This document shows, piece by piece, positions 57,240 to 64,000 of a stretch of 64,000 nt of DNA. This DNA is from Methylobacter sp. Its GTDB lineage: Bacteria; Pseudomonadota; Gammaproteobacteria; Methylococcales; Methylomonadaceae. The stretch lies in the NCBI GenBank assembly GCA_028716975.1, contig JAQUOU010000002.1, positions 1 through 64,000 of the forward strand, written 5' to 3'. The notes under the pieces were generated by a model that saw only the letters and a list, made by a program, of their open reading frames with translations, did no database searches and had not been told where the DNA came from. Position numbers and translations under genes: made by a program. Positions within the stretch are counted from its first letter, which is position 1. Every line of letters starts with the position of its first letter.

Positions 57240-59888
57240 ATGCGGAACTGGAAATTTTTAACCGCCTTGATTGGGCCGATACTTGTCATCGGTATTATTT
57301 TATATGTCGCCTTTTACTTTGTTTTCCTGGATCTCTTCGTCGATTTATGGTGGTTTCAGTCATTAAAACTCGAGCCTTACTTCTGGCTGAGACTGCTTTA
57401 TAAGTTTTTTCTTTTTGGTGGAGTAACTCTGGTTTTCTTCATCATCTTCTTTTTTCATTTCTGGATCGCTTCGCGTTATCTGGGTTTAAACCGATCTGAT
57501 GAAGTCCTGGGTAGTTTAGATAAAAACAGACGATTTCAACGGCTTGCCGATAAATTCATGAACGGGTCGGTGAAAATTTATACACCCATATCCCTGATTC
57601 TGGCTGTAGTGGTCGCCATGCCATTTTACAAACAGTGGGAAACATCCTTACTGTATTTTTTTGGCGGGGATTCGGGCATAACCGAGCCTGTTTATGGAAA
57701 TGATATCAGCTTTTATTTGTTGTCCTATCCCATTTATATGCTTGTTCAGCAGGAGCTTCTAAGCACTGCTGTCTTGATTTTCTTCCTGGTTGGCTTTTTG
57801 TACTGGCTGGAACATAATTTTGTGCCCAACCAGCACAAGGAATATCCGTTCGGCGCTAAAATCCATTTAATGGTTTTACTCGGTTTTGTGCTGATATATG
57901 TTGTGTGGGGATTTTTGCTGCAACGTTTCTCTCTGCTTTATATAGATACTCATGAACCGGTATTTTACGGCCCCGGATTTATAGAAATTCGTTATAAATT
58001 GCCACTCATTTGGCTGGGAATTATTACTTTTCTGGCCACCACCATCACGGCGGGCGTGTATATTTTTTCCGAACATCATCTCAAGGCGCCATTTTTTATT
58101 TCCCTGATAGTTTTTGTCGGGGTATTACTACTGCCAAAAGTCCAGTTTATACCTGAGTTAATACAGAGATATATTGTTAATCCGAACCCGGTTAAAACCG
58201 AAAAGCCGTTTATGCAGCACAATATTGTTGCGACACTGGACGCGTATGACTTAAAAAATATTAAAACTGTTGATCTGACCATTAAGCTAAATGCCACTCA
58301 GGATATTGAGACATGGGGGACTCAAAAACGTTTTGAAAATATTCCGGTATGGGACAGGGAATACCTCATTGACAGTTATAAGCAATTACAGGAAATAAGG
58401 CCATACTACCAATTCCTGTCCGTCGATGAGGATCGCTATTTTATTCTTGACCATACCAGGCAGGTTAATCTCGCAGCAAGAGAAGTAAACATATCAAAGT
58501 TGCCGCTTGAAGCGCAAAACTGGGAAAATACCCATTTGCGCTATACGCATGGGTATGGAGCGGTTGTCACTGCCGCCGCCCAGGACGCAGATAAACCGCT
58601 GGTTTGGTATCTGCGCGATTTAAATCTGCACTCCGATGTTGGGTTCGACGTCAAACACCCGGACATTTACTATGGCCAGGAAAAATTTGACTATGCCATA
58701 GTTCCCAACAAGCTCAATGTTGTAGGTATTGCCGGTTCTGATCCCACTTTAGTAGAGGCTTACCACGGTGAAGGCGGCGTTCCTATTCCCTCCTTGTTCA
58801 GAAAAGCGTTATTTGCCTTTTATTTCAAAGACGAAAAAATATTCTTTTCAACCAATATCTCTACAGAAAGTAAAGTCAAATTACGCAGAAATATTACTGA
58901 GCGTATTAATATGCTGACTCCTTTCCTGCACCTGGATAAAGACCCTTATCTGGTGGTAACCCAGGATCGTTTTTACTGGATTCAGGATGCTTATACCTTA
59001 TCCAACTGGTATCCGGTTTCCCAGCCCGCCGCCGATGATTTCCTTGAGGGTAACCAGAATTTTAACTATATCCGCAATTCGGTTAAGATTGTTGTGGATG
59101 CCTTTGATGGCGATGTTGATTTTTATATTTCAGATCCCTCAGACGCGATTATTCAAGCATACGCCAATGCGTACCCGGGATTATTTAAAAATCTGGAGGA
59201 AATGCCAGCCGAATTAAAGAAACACTTACGCTATCCTCGGGATCTTTATTACCTGCAGATGAAAGTGTATGCCAAATACCATCAGCAGAGTCCTGAACTA
59301 TTTTACGAACAGGCTGAAACCTGGCAGTTTGCCAATGTCCGGAAACAACCTGTGCGGCCTTATTATCAGACTATGGATTTCGGCAATTGTAATAACAAGG
59401 AAGAATTTGTCATGATTAACCCTATGACGCCTGTGAATAGGGATAACCTCAGTATGATAGGCGTCGCCAGCATACTGGATGGGAAAAATTGTGGTCCGGA
59501 TTACAAACCCGGTATTACAGTTTACAGGTTCGGTAAGGATGTACAGGTAAACGGACCTGCCCAGGTTGAGGCATTGATTAACCAAAACCCGGAAATATCC
59601 GCGCAATTTACCTTATGGGGCCGGTATGGATCAGTAGTAAAAATGGGTCGCATGATTATCCTGCCGATGGGAAATACTATTCTCTACGTACAGCCTATTT
59701 ATTTGGTTTCGGTCAAAACCAAAATACCGGAATTAACCAGGGTCATTGTGTCTATCGGAAACGAGGTAGTTATGGATAAAACTTTATGGTCGGCCTTTGA
59801 ACGTTTAAAAAAGATATATACTAAGGATGCCGCTCAAAGTGAAGGAACAGAAACGCTAAAAGCAATCATAGAACCTGGCCGTGATTAA
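57240..59888 (+). CDS. UPF0182 family large membrane protein
   Basis: This 882-residue protein has about seven membrane helices in the first 300 residues (for example FLTALIGPILVIGIILYVAF) and a large soluble part (about 320-880) with conserved NLNVVGIAGSDP-like and PVSQPAADDF/NYIRNSVKIVVDAFDG stretches typical of UPF0182. The function is unknown; the topology suggests a big extracytoplasmic domain. The ATG at 57240 has GGAGAGG 6 bases upstream, preferred over the TTG at 57171. It follows pepN by 132 bp. Confidence 0.9.
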   Translation: MRNWKFLTALIGPILVIGIILYVAFYFVFLDLFVDLWWFQSLKLEPYFWLRLLYKFFLFGGVTLVFFIIFFFHFWIASRYLGLNRSDEVLGSLDKNRRFQRLADKFMNGSVKIYTPISLILAVVVAMPFYKQWETSLLYFFGGDSGITEPVYGNDISFYLLSYPIYMLVQQELLSTAVLIFFLVGFLYWLEHNFVPNQHKEYPFGAKIHLMVLLGFVLIYVVWGFLLQRFSLLYIDTHEPVFYGPGFIEIRYKLPLIWLGIITFLATTITAGVYIFSEHHLKAPFFISLIVFVGVLLLPKVQFIPELIQRYIVNPNPVKTEKPFMQHNIVATLDAYDLKNIKTVDLTIKLNATQDIETWGTQKRFENIPVWDREYLIDSYKQLQEIRPYYQFLSVDEDRYFILDHTRQVNLAAREVNISKLPLEAQNWENTHLRYTHGYGAVVTAAAQDADKPLVWYLRDLNLHSDVGFDVKHPDIYYGQEKFDYAIVPNKLNVVGIAGSDPTLVEAYHGEGGVPIPSLFRKALFAFYFKDEKIFFSTNISTESKVKLRRNITERINMLTPFLHLDKDPYLVVTQDRFYWIQDAYTLSNWYPVSQPAADDFLEGNQNFNYIRNSVKIVVDAFDGDVDFYISDPSDAIIQAYANAYPGLFKNLEEMPAELKKHLRYPRDLYYLQMKVYAKYHQQSPELFYEQAETWQFANVRKQPVRPYYQTMDFGNCNNKEEFVMINPMTPVNRDNLSMIGVASILDGKNCGPDYKPGITVYRFGKDVQVNGPAQVEALINQNPEISAQFTLWGRYGSVVKMGRMIILPMGNTILYVQPIYLVSVKTKIPELTRVIVSIGNEVVMDKTLWSAFERLKKIYTKDAAQSEGTETLKAIIEPGRD

Positions 59889-60027
59889 GTGCCCAAGTTC
59901 GTTATTTTTAGCGTTTAAACCTGAGTTGGTAAGGCTTATTCCATAATTAGCAATACCTTATATAACTATGTTTAAGTGGCCGGTTTTTAGCTTTTGATAA
60001 CCGCAATGCTGATCTTTTTAGAGATTA

Positions 60028-60585
60028 TTACCACCGTCGATAAGGGCTGTAATATCCTCCCCAGTAAGGATAGCCATAATAGCCGAAATAAGGATAGTAG
60101 CCATAACCATAGCCAAATCCGCCGTAACCACCATAGCCGTAATAATTATTACGATAATAATCCGGCGCCCACAGGTGAATAACAGTCGATGAAATCAGTG
60201 GCAGCCGGATATTTTTCTTTCCGATAGTACGTTCTACGTCACCCTCAAGCGTGCCTGCTACAGTAATTTCCTTGTCTTTGGCATACACAACAGGATCGAG
60301 AAATTTAGGGCTTTTAAAAATAAAACGTCCTTCATTTGCCTTGTCCAATTGCGGCCGGCCATAATCGCTTAAAGGGTAATACAATACCTGCACAAGGGTG
60401 AAATTTTGCTCATTTTCCACATCAATAATAGTTCCCCCCCAACGTACAGGCGCACTCTTATAGTGGTTAATATTTTGTATTGCCTGGCTATAGCTAACAT
60501 CATATAAAGGCGGCTCCTTAATTGCGGGAGGTAAATTCGAACAAGCGGTCAATAGTAAACAGATAAATAATAAATGCCGTTTCAT
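60028..60585 (-). CDS. Slp-family outer-membrane lipoprotein with Gly/Tyr-rich tail
   Basis: This 185-residue lipoprotein has a signal peptide ending LTAC (lipidated C15) and a Slp-type domain (about 25-145; YSQAIQNINHYKSAPVRWGG, VLYYPLSDYGRPQ, EGRFIFKSPKFLDP, KDKEITVAGTLEG) found in E. coli starvation/acid-induced Slp and YeaY. The last 40 residues are almost only G, Y, F and P, an extension absent from E. coli Slp. It is monocistronic; repeats and the AI-2E promoter lie upstream. Confidence 0.88.
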   Translation of the reverse strand: MKRHLLFICLLLTACSNLPPAIKEPPLYDVSYSQAIQNINHYKSAPVRWGGTIIDVENEQNFTLVQVLYYPLSDYGRPQLDKANEGRFIFKSPKFLDPVVYAKDKEITVAGTLEGDVERTIGKKNIRLPLISSTVIHLWAPDYYRNNYYGYGGYGGFGYGYGYYPYFGYYGYPYWGGYYSPYRRW

Positions 60586-60607
60586 ACTGATTCTCCTGTT
60601 ATTTACA

Positions 60608-60751
60608 TAAGGAATCTCTGAACAAGTTGATTCTGCTCATGGTTCTACAAAGTCACCCCGAACGGAATCAATAGCCTACCGTTCGTCCTGAGCCTGTCGA
60701 AGGAAGCCTGTCGAAGGAAGCCTGTCGAGGGCCTATGCAGAGATTCCCTAA
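60608..60751. repeat. Dispersed MITE-like repeat, copy 5, with perfect 10-bp ends
   Basis: GGAATCTCTG (60611-60620) and CAGAGATTCC (60738-60747) are exact inverted ends, flanked by (A/C)TAA on both sides (ATAA left, CTAA right). Between them are two facing copies of the TTCGTCCTGAGCCTGTCGAA core, the right one followed by two extra tandem GGAAGCCTGTCGA units (a 13-bp slippage). Confidence 0.75.
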
Positions 60752-61005
60752 GATAATGAATAACATTGTAAGTAGAGACTTTTATTAAATGGTATTAAAT
60801 CATCACCTGCTATTACGACTCCTCTTAATGCTAAAAATTCCGGTCTTTACTCGCTAAACATCTCGCTAAACATAGGGGTATGCAATTTTCTTTAAGCATT
60901 GTGATTCTTCATTAAACAGAGTTGTTTAAAAGCAGGCGCCAAACATCTCTGCAAGGCAATCACGAAATATTTGTTACAAAATCAGCTCAAACTTCCGGAA
61001 GTAAT

Positions 61006-61033
61006 TTGATTATTGCATTTGAGTTGCTATAGT
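61006..61033 (+). promoter_or_regulatory. Likely promoter of the AI-2E-family gene
   Basis: TTGATT (61006-61011) and TATAGT (61028-61033) are 16 bp apart, about 109 bp before the start codon. Confidence 0.45.
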
Positions 61034-61141
61034 CTGATTAAACTATTTCAATCCGGACTGCAACATTTACGGAAACTGATAGCAGCTATGATAGGATGTC
61101 CCAACTATTCTTCCTGATGTATTTGATTTATCTCGTTATCC

Positions 61142-62188
61142 ATGCACAAAAATACTCCTTACATTCTGTTCCTGGCATTTGTTTTATTAGTCACAATGTC
61201 TTTTTTCTGGTTGATTAAAGATTTTTTATTGGCTTGTTTTTGGGCAATTATCCTGGCTGTGGTTTTTGATCCAACTTATCAGAGGTTCAAGCAATATTTT
61301 AAAAATTCGGAAAAACTGCCTTTGCTGCTGACCATGCTTATGATTATCCTGGTTTTTGTTATACCTTTTCTCACTATCAGTTTGATGATAGCGGAAGAAA
61401 GCACGGACTATTATAAGAGAATTGAAAGCGGGGAAGTAAACCCTCAGCATTACTTTCAGGATGCCCTTTCTTTTTTGCCAAACCTCAATAGGCTTCCGCA
61501 TATACGGGGGATAAGCTTTGAGCAGATAAGCGCTTCAATAGGGAATGCCGTTACCCAGTCAGTAAAATATATAGCGCAACAAGTTCCTGCCTTTACTCAG
61601 AATATATTGGATCTTATGGTACAAGTTGCCTTGGCTTTCTACATTCTGTTTTTTCTATTACGGGATGGCCGCCAATTGATAAGAAAATTCATACATATAA
61701 TCCCGATCGGGGACAGGATAGAAATAGAATTGTTTGAGCGTTTTACCAGCGTGGCCAGAGCCACTGTCAAAGGCGGTTTAATCGTAGCTGTCATTCAGGG
61801 CAGTATCGGCGGAATATTATTTTGGTCTTTAGGTATTCCTGCGGCTTTTTTATGGGGTACGCTAATGATAGTTTTATCATTATTGCCTATAGGTAGTGCC
61901 CTGGTCTGGGGGCCTGCCGCGGTGATTTTATTTTTACAAGGTCAAACTTTAAAAGCGGTAGTCCTTTTAGGCATAGGTATGTTAGGAATTGCCATGATAG
62001 ATAATTTTCTTCGTCCGCGGCTGATAGGTCAGGATATTAAAATGCCGGATTATCTGGTGCTGGTATCAACCTTGGGCGGATTAGCGTGGTTTTCATTAAC
62101 AGGCTTTGTATTAGGCCCGATTATTGCCGCTTTATTCATTACCTGTTGGGATCTGCTGGGAAAAGATAGCCAAGCCGGTAAAACGTAA
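61142..62188 (+). CDS. AI-2E family transporter (PerM/YdiK type)
   Basis: This 348-residue membrane protein has about eight helices in the family pattern: two N-terminal (PYILFLAFVLLVTMSFFWLI; FLLACFWAIILAVVFDP), a central periplasmic segment (about 75-150), and a C-terminal block with the PxGSALVWGPAAV-like motif LLPIGSALVWGPAAV and DNFLRPRLIGQDIKMP. Family members are proton- or sodium-coupled exporters; TqsA exports AI-2, but most do not, so the substrate is unknown. Confidence 0.92.
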   Translation: MHKNTPYILFLAFVLLVTMSFFWLIKDFLLACFWAIILAVVFDPTYQRFKQYFKNSEKLPLLLTMLMIILVFVIPFLTISLMIAEESTDYYKRIESGEVNPQHYFQDALSFLPNLNRLPHIRGISFEQISASIGNAVTQSVKYIAQQVPAFTQNILDLMVQVALAFYILFFLLRDGRQLIRKFIHIIPIGDRIEIELFERFTSVARATVKGGLIVAVIQGSIGGILFWSLGIPAAFLWGTLMIVLSLLPIGSALVWGPAAVILFLQGQTLKAVVLLGIGMLGIAMIDNFLRPRLIGQDIKMPDYLVLVSTLGGLAWFSLTGFVLGPIIAALFITCWDLLGKDSQAGKT

Positions 62189-62495
62189 AAAAGATGAAAA
62201 TCTCAAGGCGGGTAGACAAGCAAATAGGCCAATTGCATCGTCACTTAAGGAAGTCTGATTAAATCCTTCGACAGGCTTCCTTCGACAAGCTTCCTTCGAC
62301 AAGCTTCCTTCGACAAGCTCAGGACGAACGGTAAGCGGTTGATTTTATCCGTGGTGAGTCCTTAGCCTACGCTTAGGAGAGCCTTGACGGAATCCGTTCG
62401 TGGTGAGCCTCATTCGACAAGCTCATGACAGGCTTCGACTAGGCTCAGGAGAGCCTTGTCGAACCATGAGCGGAATCGATTTGTTCAGCGCTTCC
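62189..62495. other. Repeat-filled gap between convergent genes
   Basis: Nearly the whole 307-bp gap after 62244 is a MITE-like unit. The first 55 bp hold nothing recognisable. Confidence 0.6.
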
Positions 62496-62500
62496 TTAAT
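62245..62500. repeat. Dispersed MITE-like repeat, copy 6, the longest copy
   Basis: Left end GGAAGTCTGATTAAATC and right end (on the minus strand) GGAAGCGCTGAACAAATC are inverted repeats, both flanked by TTAA, giving a 4-bp target duplication. Inside are three tandem CTTCGACAAGCTTC units, TCAGGACGAACGG, and inverted copies. The right TTAA supplies the TAA stop codon of the CDF gene. Confidence 0.75.
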
Positions 62501-63398
62501 CAGCATTATCGATTTCAAAGAATATCCATTTAACCCGCGCATGCGTTAGCTTGATTTGCCGTTCCATGGCATTGATTTCATTCACCGCGTTGATAACAGC
62601 CATATCGGGTTGGAGCTCAGCTTTAATGCTAACCATGACATTATTGCCGTGATTGATTGCCCATACATTCAGTACCTTCAGCACACAGGGCTGGTTCTCC
62701 AAATATTGCTGCACATTGTCACTGATCTCTTCAGCAGCCTCGCCAAGCAGTAATGAATGTACTTCCGAACCAACTACGACGGCAACGGTAATCAATAAAA
62801 GCCCGATTAACATCGAGCCGGCTGCGTCATAGGCGGTATTGCCCGTAACCATTGTCAGACTTAGCATGATCAGCGCAATCCCGAGGCCGGCCAGGGCTGC
62901 CACGTCTTCACCGGTAACCACCATCAGTTCGCTGGACTGAGTCTCTTTAAACCATTGCCACAGCGAGCGCGTGCCTTTCTCTTGCCGCATTGCCGCCAGT
63001 GCTCCTTTTAAAGAAAACCATTCCAACCCGAACGCAATCAGCAGGATGAGCACCGCAACTTTCTCATTTTCCACTGTGTGAGGATGGGTATAACGCAGCC
63101 ATCCTTCATAAATGGAAAAGACCCCGCCCACGGAAAATAATGTGAAAGCAACCATCATGGACCAGATATAAGATTCCCGCCCAAAGCCCATAGGATGTTG
63201 ACGAGTAGCTTCTTTTGCAGATCGTTTCATGCCGATAAACAGTAATACCTGGTTTCCGCAATCGGCAAATGAGTGAATCGCTTCGGCTAATAGAGAGCCT
63301 GAGCCGGTCCAGAAAGCAGCTCCGGTCTTAGCTGCCGCGATGCCTAAATTAGCAGCAAATGCATAGAGAATAGCGGTTGTAGAATTGGGAGGCGACAT
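62496..63398 (-). CDS. CDF-family cation transporter
   Basis: This 300-residue cation diffusion facilitator has six helices: GSGSLLAEAIHSFADCGNQV in helix 2 gives the HxxxD metal site (IHSFAD), and SELMVVTGEDVAALAGLGIA in helix 5 gives a D-x-x-A variant. A C-terminal cytosolic domain (about 215-300) follows. No His-rich loop is present, unlike the exporter at 27388. Zn2+ or Fe2+ export is the family norm; the substrate is unassigned. Its stop codon lies in the flanking TTAA of the adjoining repeat. Confidence 0.9.
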   Translation of the reverse strand: MSPPNSTTAILYAFAANLGIAAAKTGAAFWTGSGSLLAEAIHSFADCGNQVLLFIGMKRSAKEATRQHPMGFGRESYIWSMMVAFTLFSVGGVFSIYEGWLRYTHPHTVENEKVAVLILLIAFGLEWFSLKGALAAMRQEKGTRSLWQWFKETQSSELMVVTGEDVAALAGLGIALIMLSLTMVTGNTAYDAAGSMLIGLLLITVAVVVGSEVHSLLLGEAAEEISDNVQQYLENQPCVLKVLNVWAINHGNNVMVSIKAELQPDMAVINAVNEINAMERQIKLTHARVKWIFFEIDNAD

Positions 63399-63502
63399 AG
63401 ATGACGTGACTAGGTTAGGTTAGAATCAACTTTGCACAAGCTCAGTTCAAAGTCTACAGGGAAGCGTTATCAAAAATCGCCGAGATTTATTAATAGCCTG
63501 AT

Positions 63503-63739
63503 TTAATTTTCTCTCAGCAAACAATCTAACTCATCCACGAGCTCACACCAATCCGAATCCTCTTCTACCGCTTCAGCCAGAAACGCAGCTTGTGCTTCGT
63601 TCCAGAAATCAGCTTCAGACAAGGCAATATTACCTGGTATCGGCCTATGGGCTTCAATAAAAGCATTTATCTGTTCCTCATCGTCTGCCAAGCCCAATTG
63701 GCAAAATAACGCTTGCATGGTATGTGTTGAAGTATCCAT
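63503..63739 (-). CDS. DUF2789 family protein
   Basis: This 78-residue acidic protein matches the DUF2789 pattern: an N-terminal MDTSTHTMQALFCQLGLAD, then FIEAHRPIPGNIALSEADFW and an acidic tail with DWCELVDELD. The ATG at 63739 has GGGAGGT 4 bases before it, which decides the start over an upstream in-frame codon at 63751. The function is unknown. It lies upstream of, and in line with, the CDF gene, 104 bp away. Confidence 0.85.
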   Translation of the reverse strand: MDTSTHTMQALFCQLGLADDEEQINAFIEAHRPIPGNIALSEADFWNEAQAAFLAEAVEEDSDWCELVDELDCLLREN

Positions 63740-63927
63740 TTGACCTCCCAAATAATACTAAGGATTTTCAGCGGTTGTTACAGCTAACAGGAATGGCCAA
63801 AACATAACATAATAATTGTCTCAAAGTTAGCTATGAAAATAATAAACTATTCAATCAATGCAATACTCCTAATGAGGACTTAAGCCATAAGTCCTTGTTA
63901 ACCTGGTCAGGCGGCCGTATTCTTGTG

Positions 63928-63992
63928 TTACAGTTTTTTTTATCGGTTTGCTATAGTTTATTGTATGCCACACTTACATTAGGACAGACGTG
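63928..63992 (+). promoter_or_regulatory. Possible promoter and start of a gene leaving the window
   Basis: TTACAG (63928-63933) and TATAGT (63952-63957) are 18 bp apart. AGGA (63981-63984) then precedes a GTG at 63990-63992 that is open (VSY...) to the end of the window. Too little is present to name a product. Confidence 0.3.
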
Positions 63993-64000
63993 AGTTATTC

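Larger units (their letters stand above)
60586..61141. other. Intergenic region between Slp-like gene and AI-2E-family permease
   Basis: The 556 bp between divergent genes hold a complete MITE-like unit (60608-60751) close to the Slp-like start and a good promoter for the permease at 61006-61033. The stretch 60752-61000 is AT-rich and shows nothing else I can support. Confidence 0.55.

Noticed and set aside
62245..62500. Tandem CTTCGACAAGCTTC units as a CRISPR array
   Set aside because: Unit length is 13-14 bp without spacers, no cas genes are present, and the same core occurs at many intergenic sites.

Overview
The window reads as chromosomal DNA of a gammaproteobacterium. The order gshB-tonB-yqgE-ruvX-pyrR-pyrB-pyrC', the recA-recX-alaS-lysC run, cmoA, pepN, degQ and rpmB-rpmG are all typical of that class. 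A GnnA/GnnB pair next to lpxB, many PAS/GGDEF/EAL signalling proteins, dispersed copies of a 'CTTCGACAGGCTCAGGACGA'-type repeat and moderate GC content would fit a free-living methanotroph-like lineage (Methylococcales). That narrower placement is inference from gene content only.

Layout. 1-122: end of an IS3-family element. 153-5334 (minus): a GAF/PAS histidine kinase followed by a response regulator with GGDEF and EAL domains. 5831-8887: a large PAS histidine kinase whose N-terminal membrane domain has every copper/ethylene-site residue of plant ETR1 that I could align. 9202-9277: tRNA-Asn with its own terminator. 9764-11530 (minus): a CBS-GGDEF-EAL protein. 11790-18184: gnnA, gnnB, a YegQ/TrhP-type U32 protein, a VIT1-type metal transporter and lpxB. 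18279-23670: recA, recX, alaS, lysC. 23937-28383: a cNMP-binding protein, cell-wall enzymes mepA and mltB, cmoA, and a His-rich CDF metal exporter. 28575-34866: a divergent heavy-metal RND operon (unknown secreted protein, CzcC-, CzcB- and CzcA-like proteins, DUF3240).

34982-43546 (minus) is the accessory-looking part: three consecutive genes for proteins of 217, 1068 and 1489 residues with no recognisable enzymatic domain and locally higher GC. They are flanked by a frameshifted aspartic-protease remnant, and they are the best candidate for an undescribed system. 44186-49941 (minus) is the pyrimidine/glutathione/TonB housekeeping cluster. 50083-50487 is rpmB-rpmG with promoter and terminator. 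50561-51919 is an unusual double-cNMP/rhodanese/coiled-coil protein. 52065-59888 holds degQ, moaB, a DUF423 protein, pepN and a UPF0182 membrane protein. 60028-63739 holds a Slp-type lipoprotein, an AI-2E-family permease, a second CDF transporter and a DUF2789 protein.

Intergenic regions at about 5562, 8889, 13920, 15478, 15727, 60608 and 62245 carry a dispersed repeat family. The best copies have GGAA...-type inverted termini flanked by 3-4 bp direct repeats, so the units look like small non-autonomous transposable elements (MITEs), possibly mobilised by IS5-family transposases.
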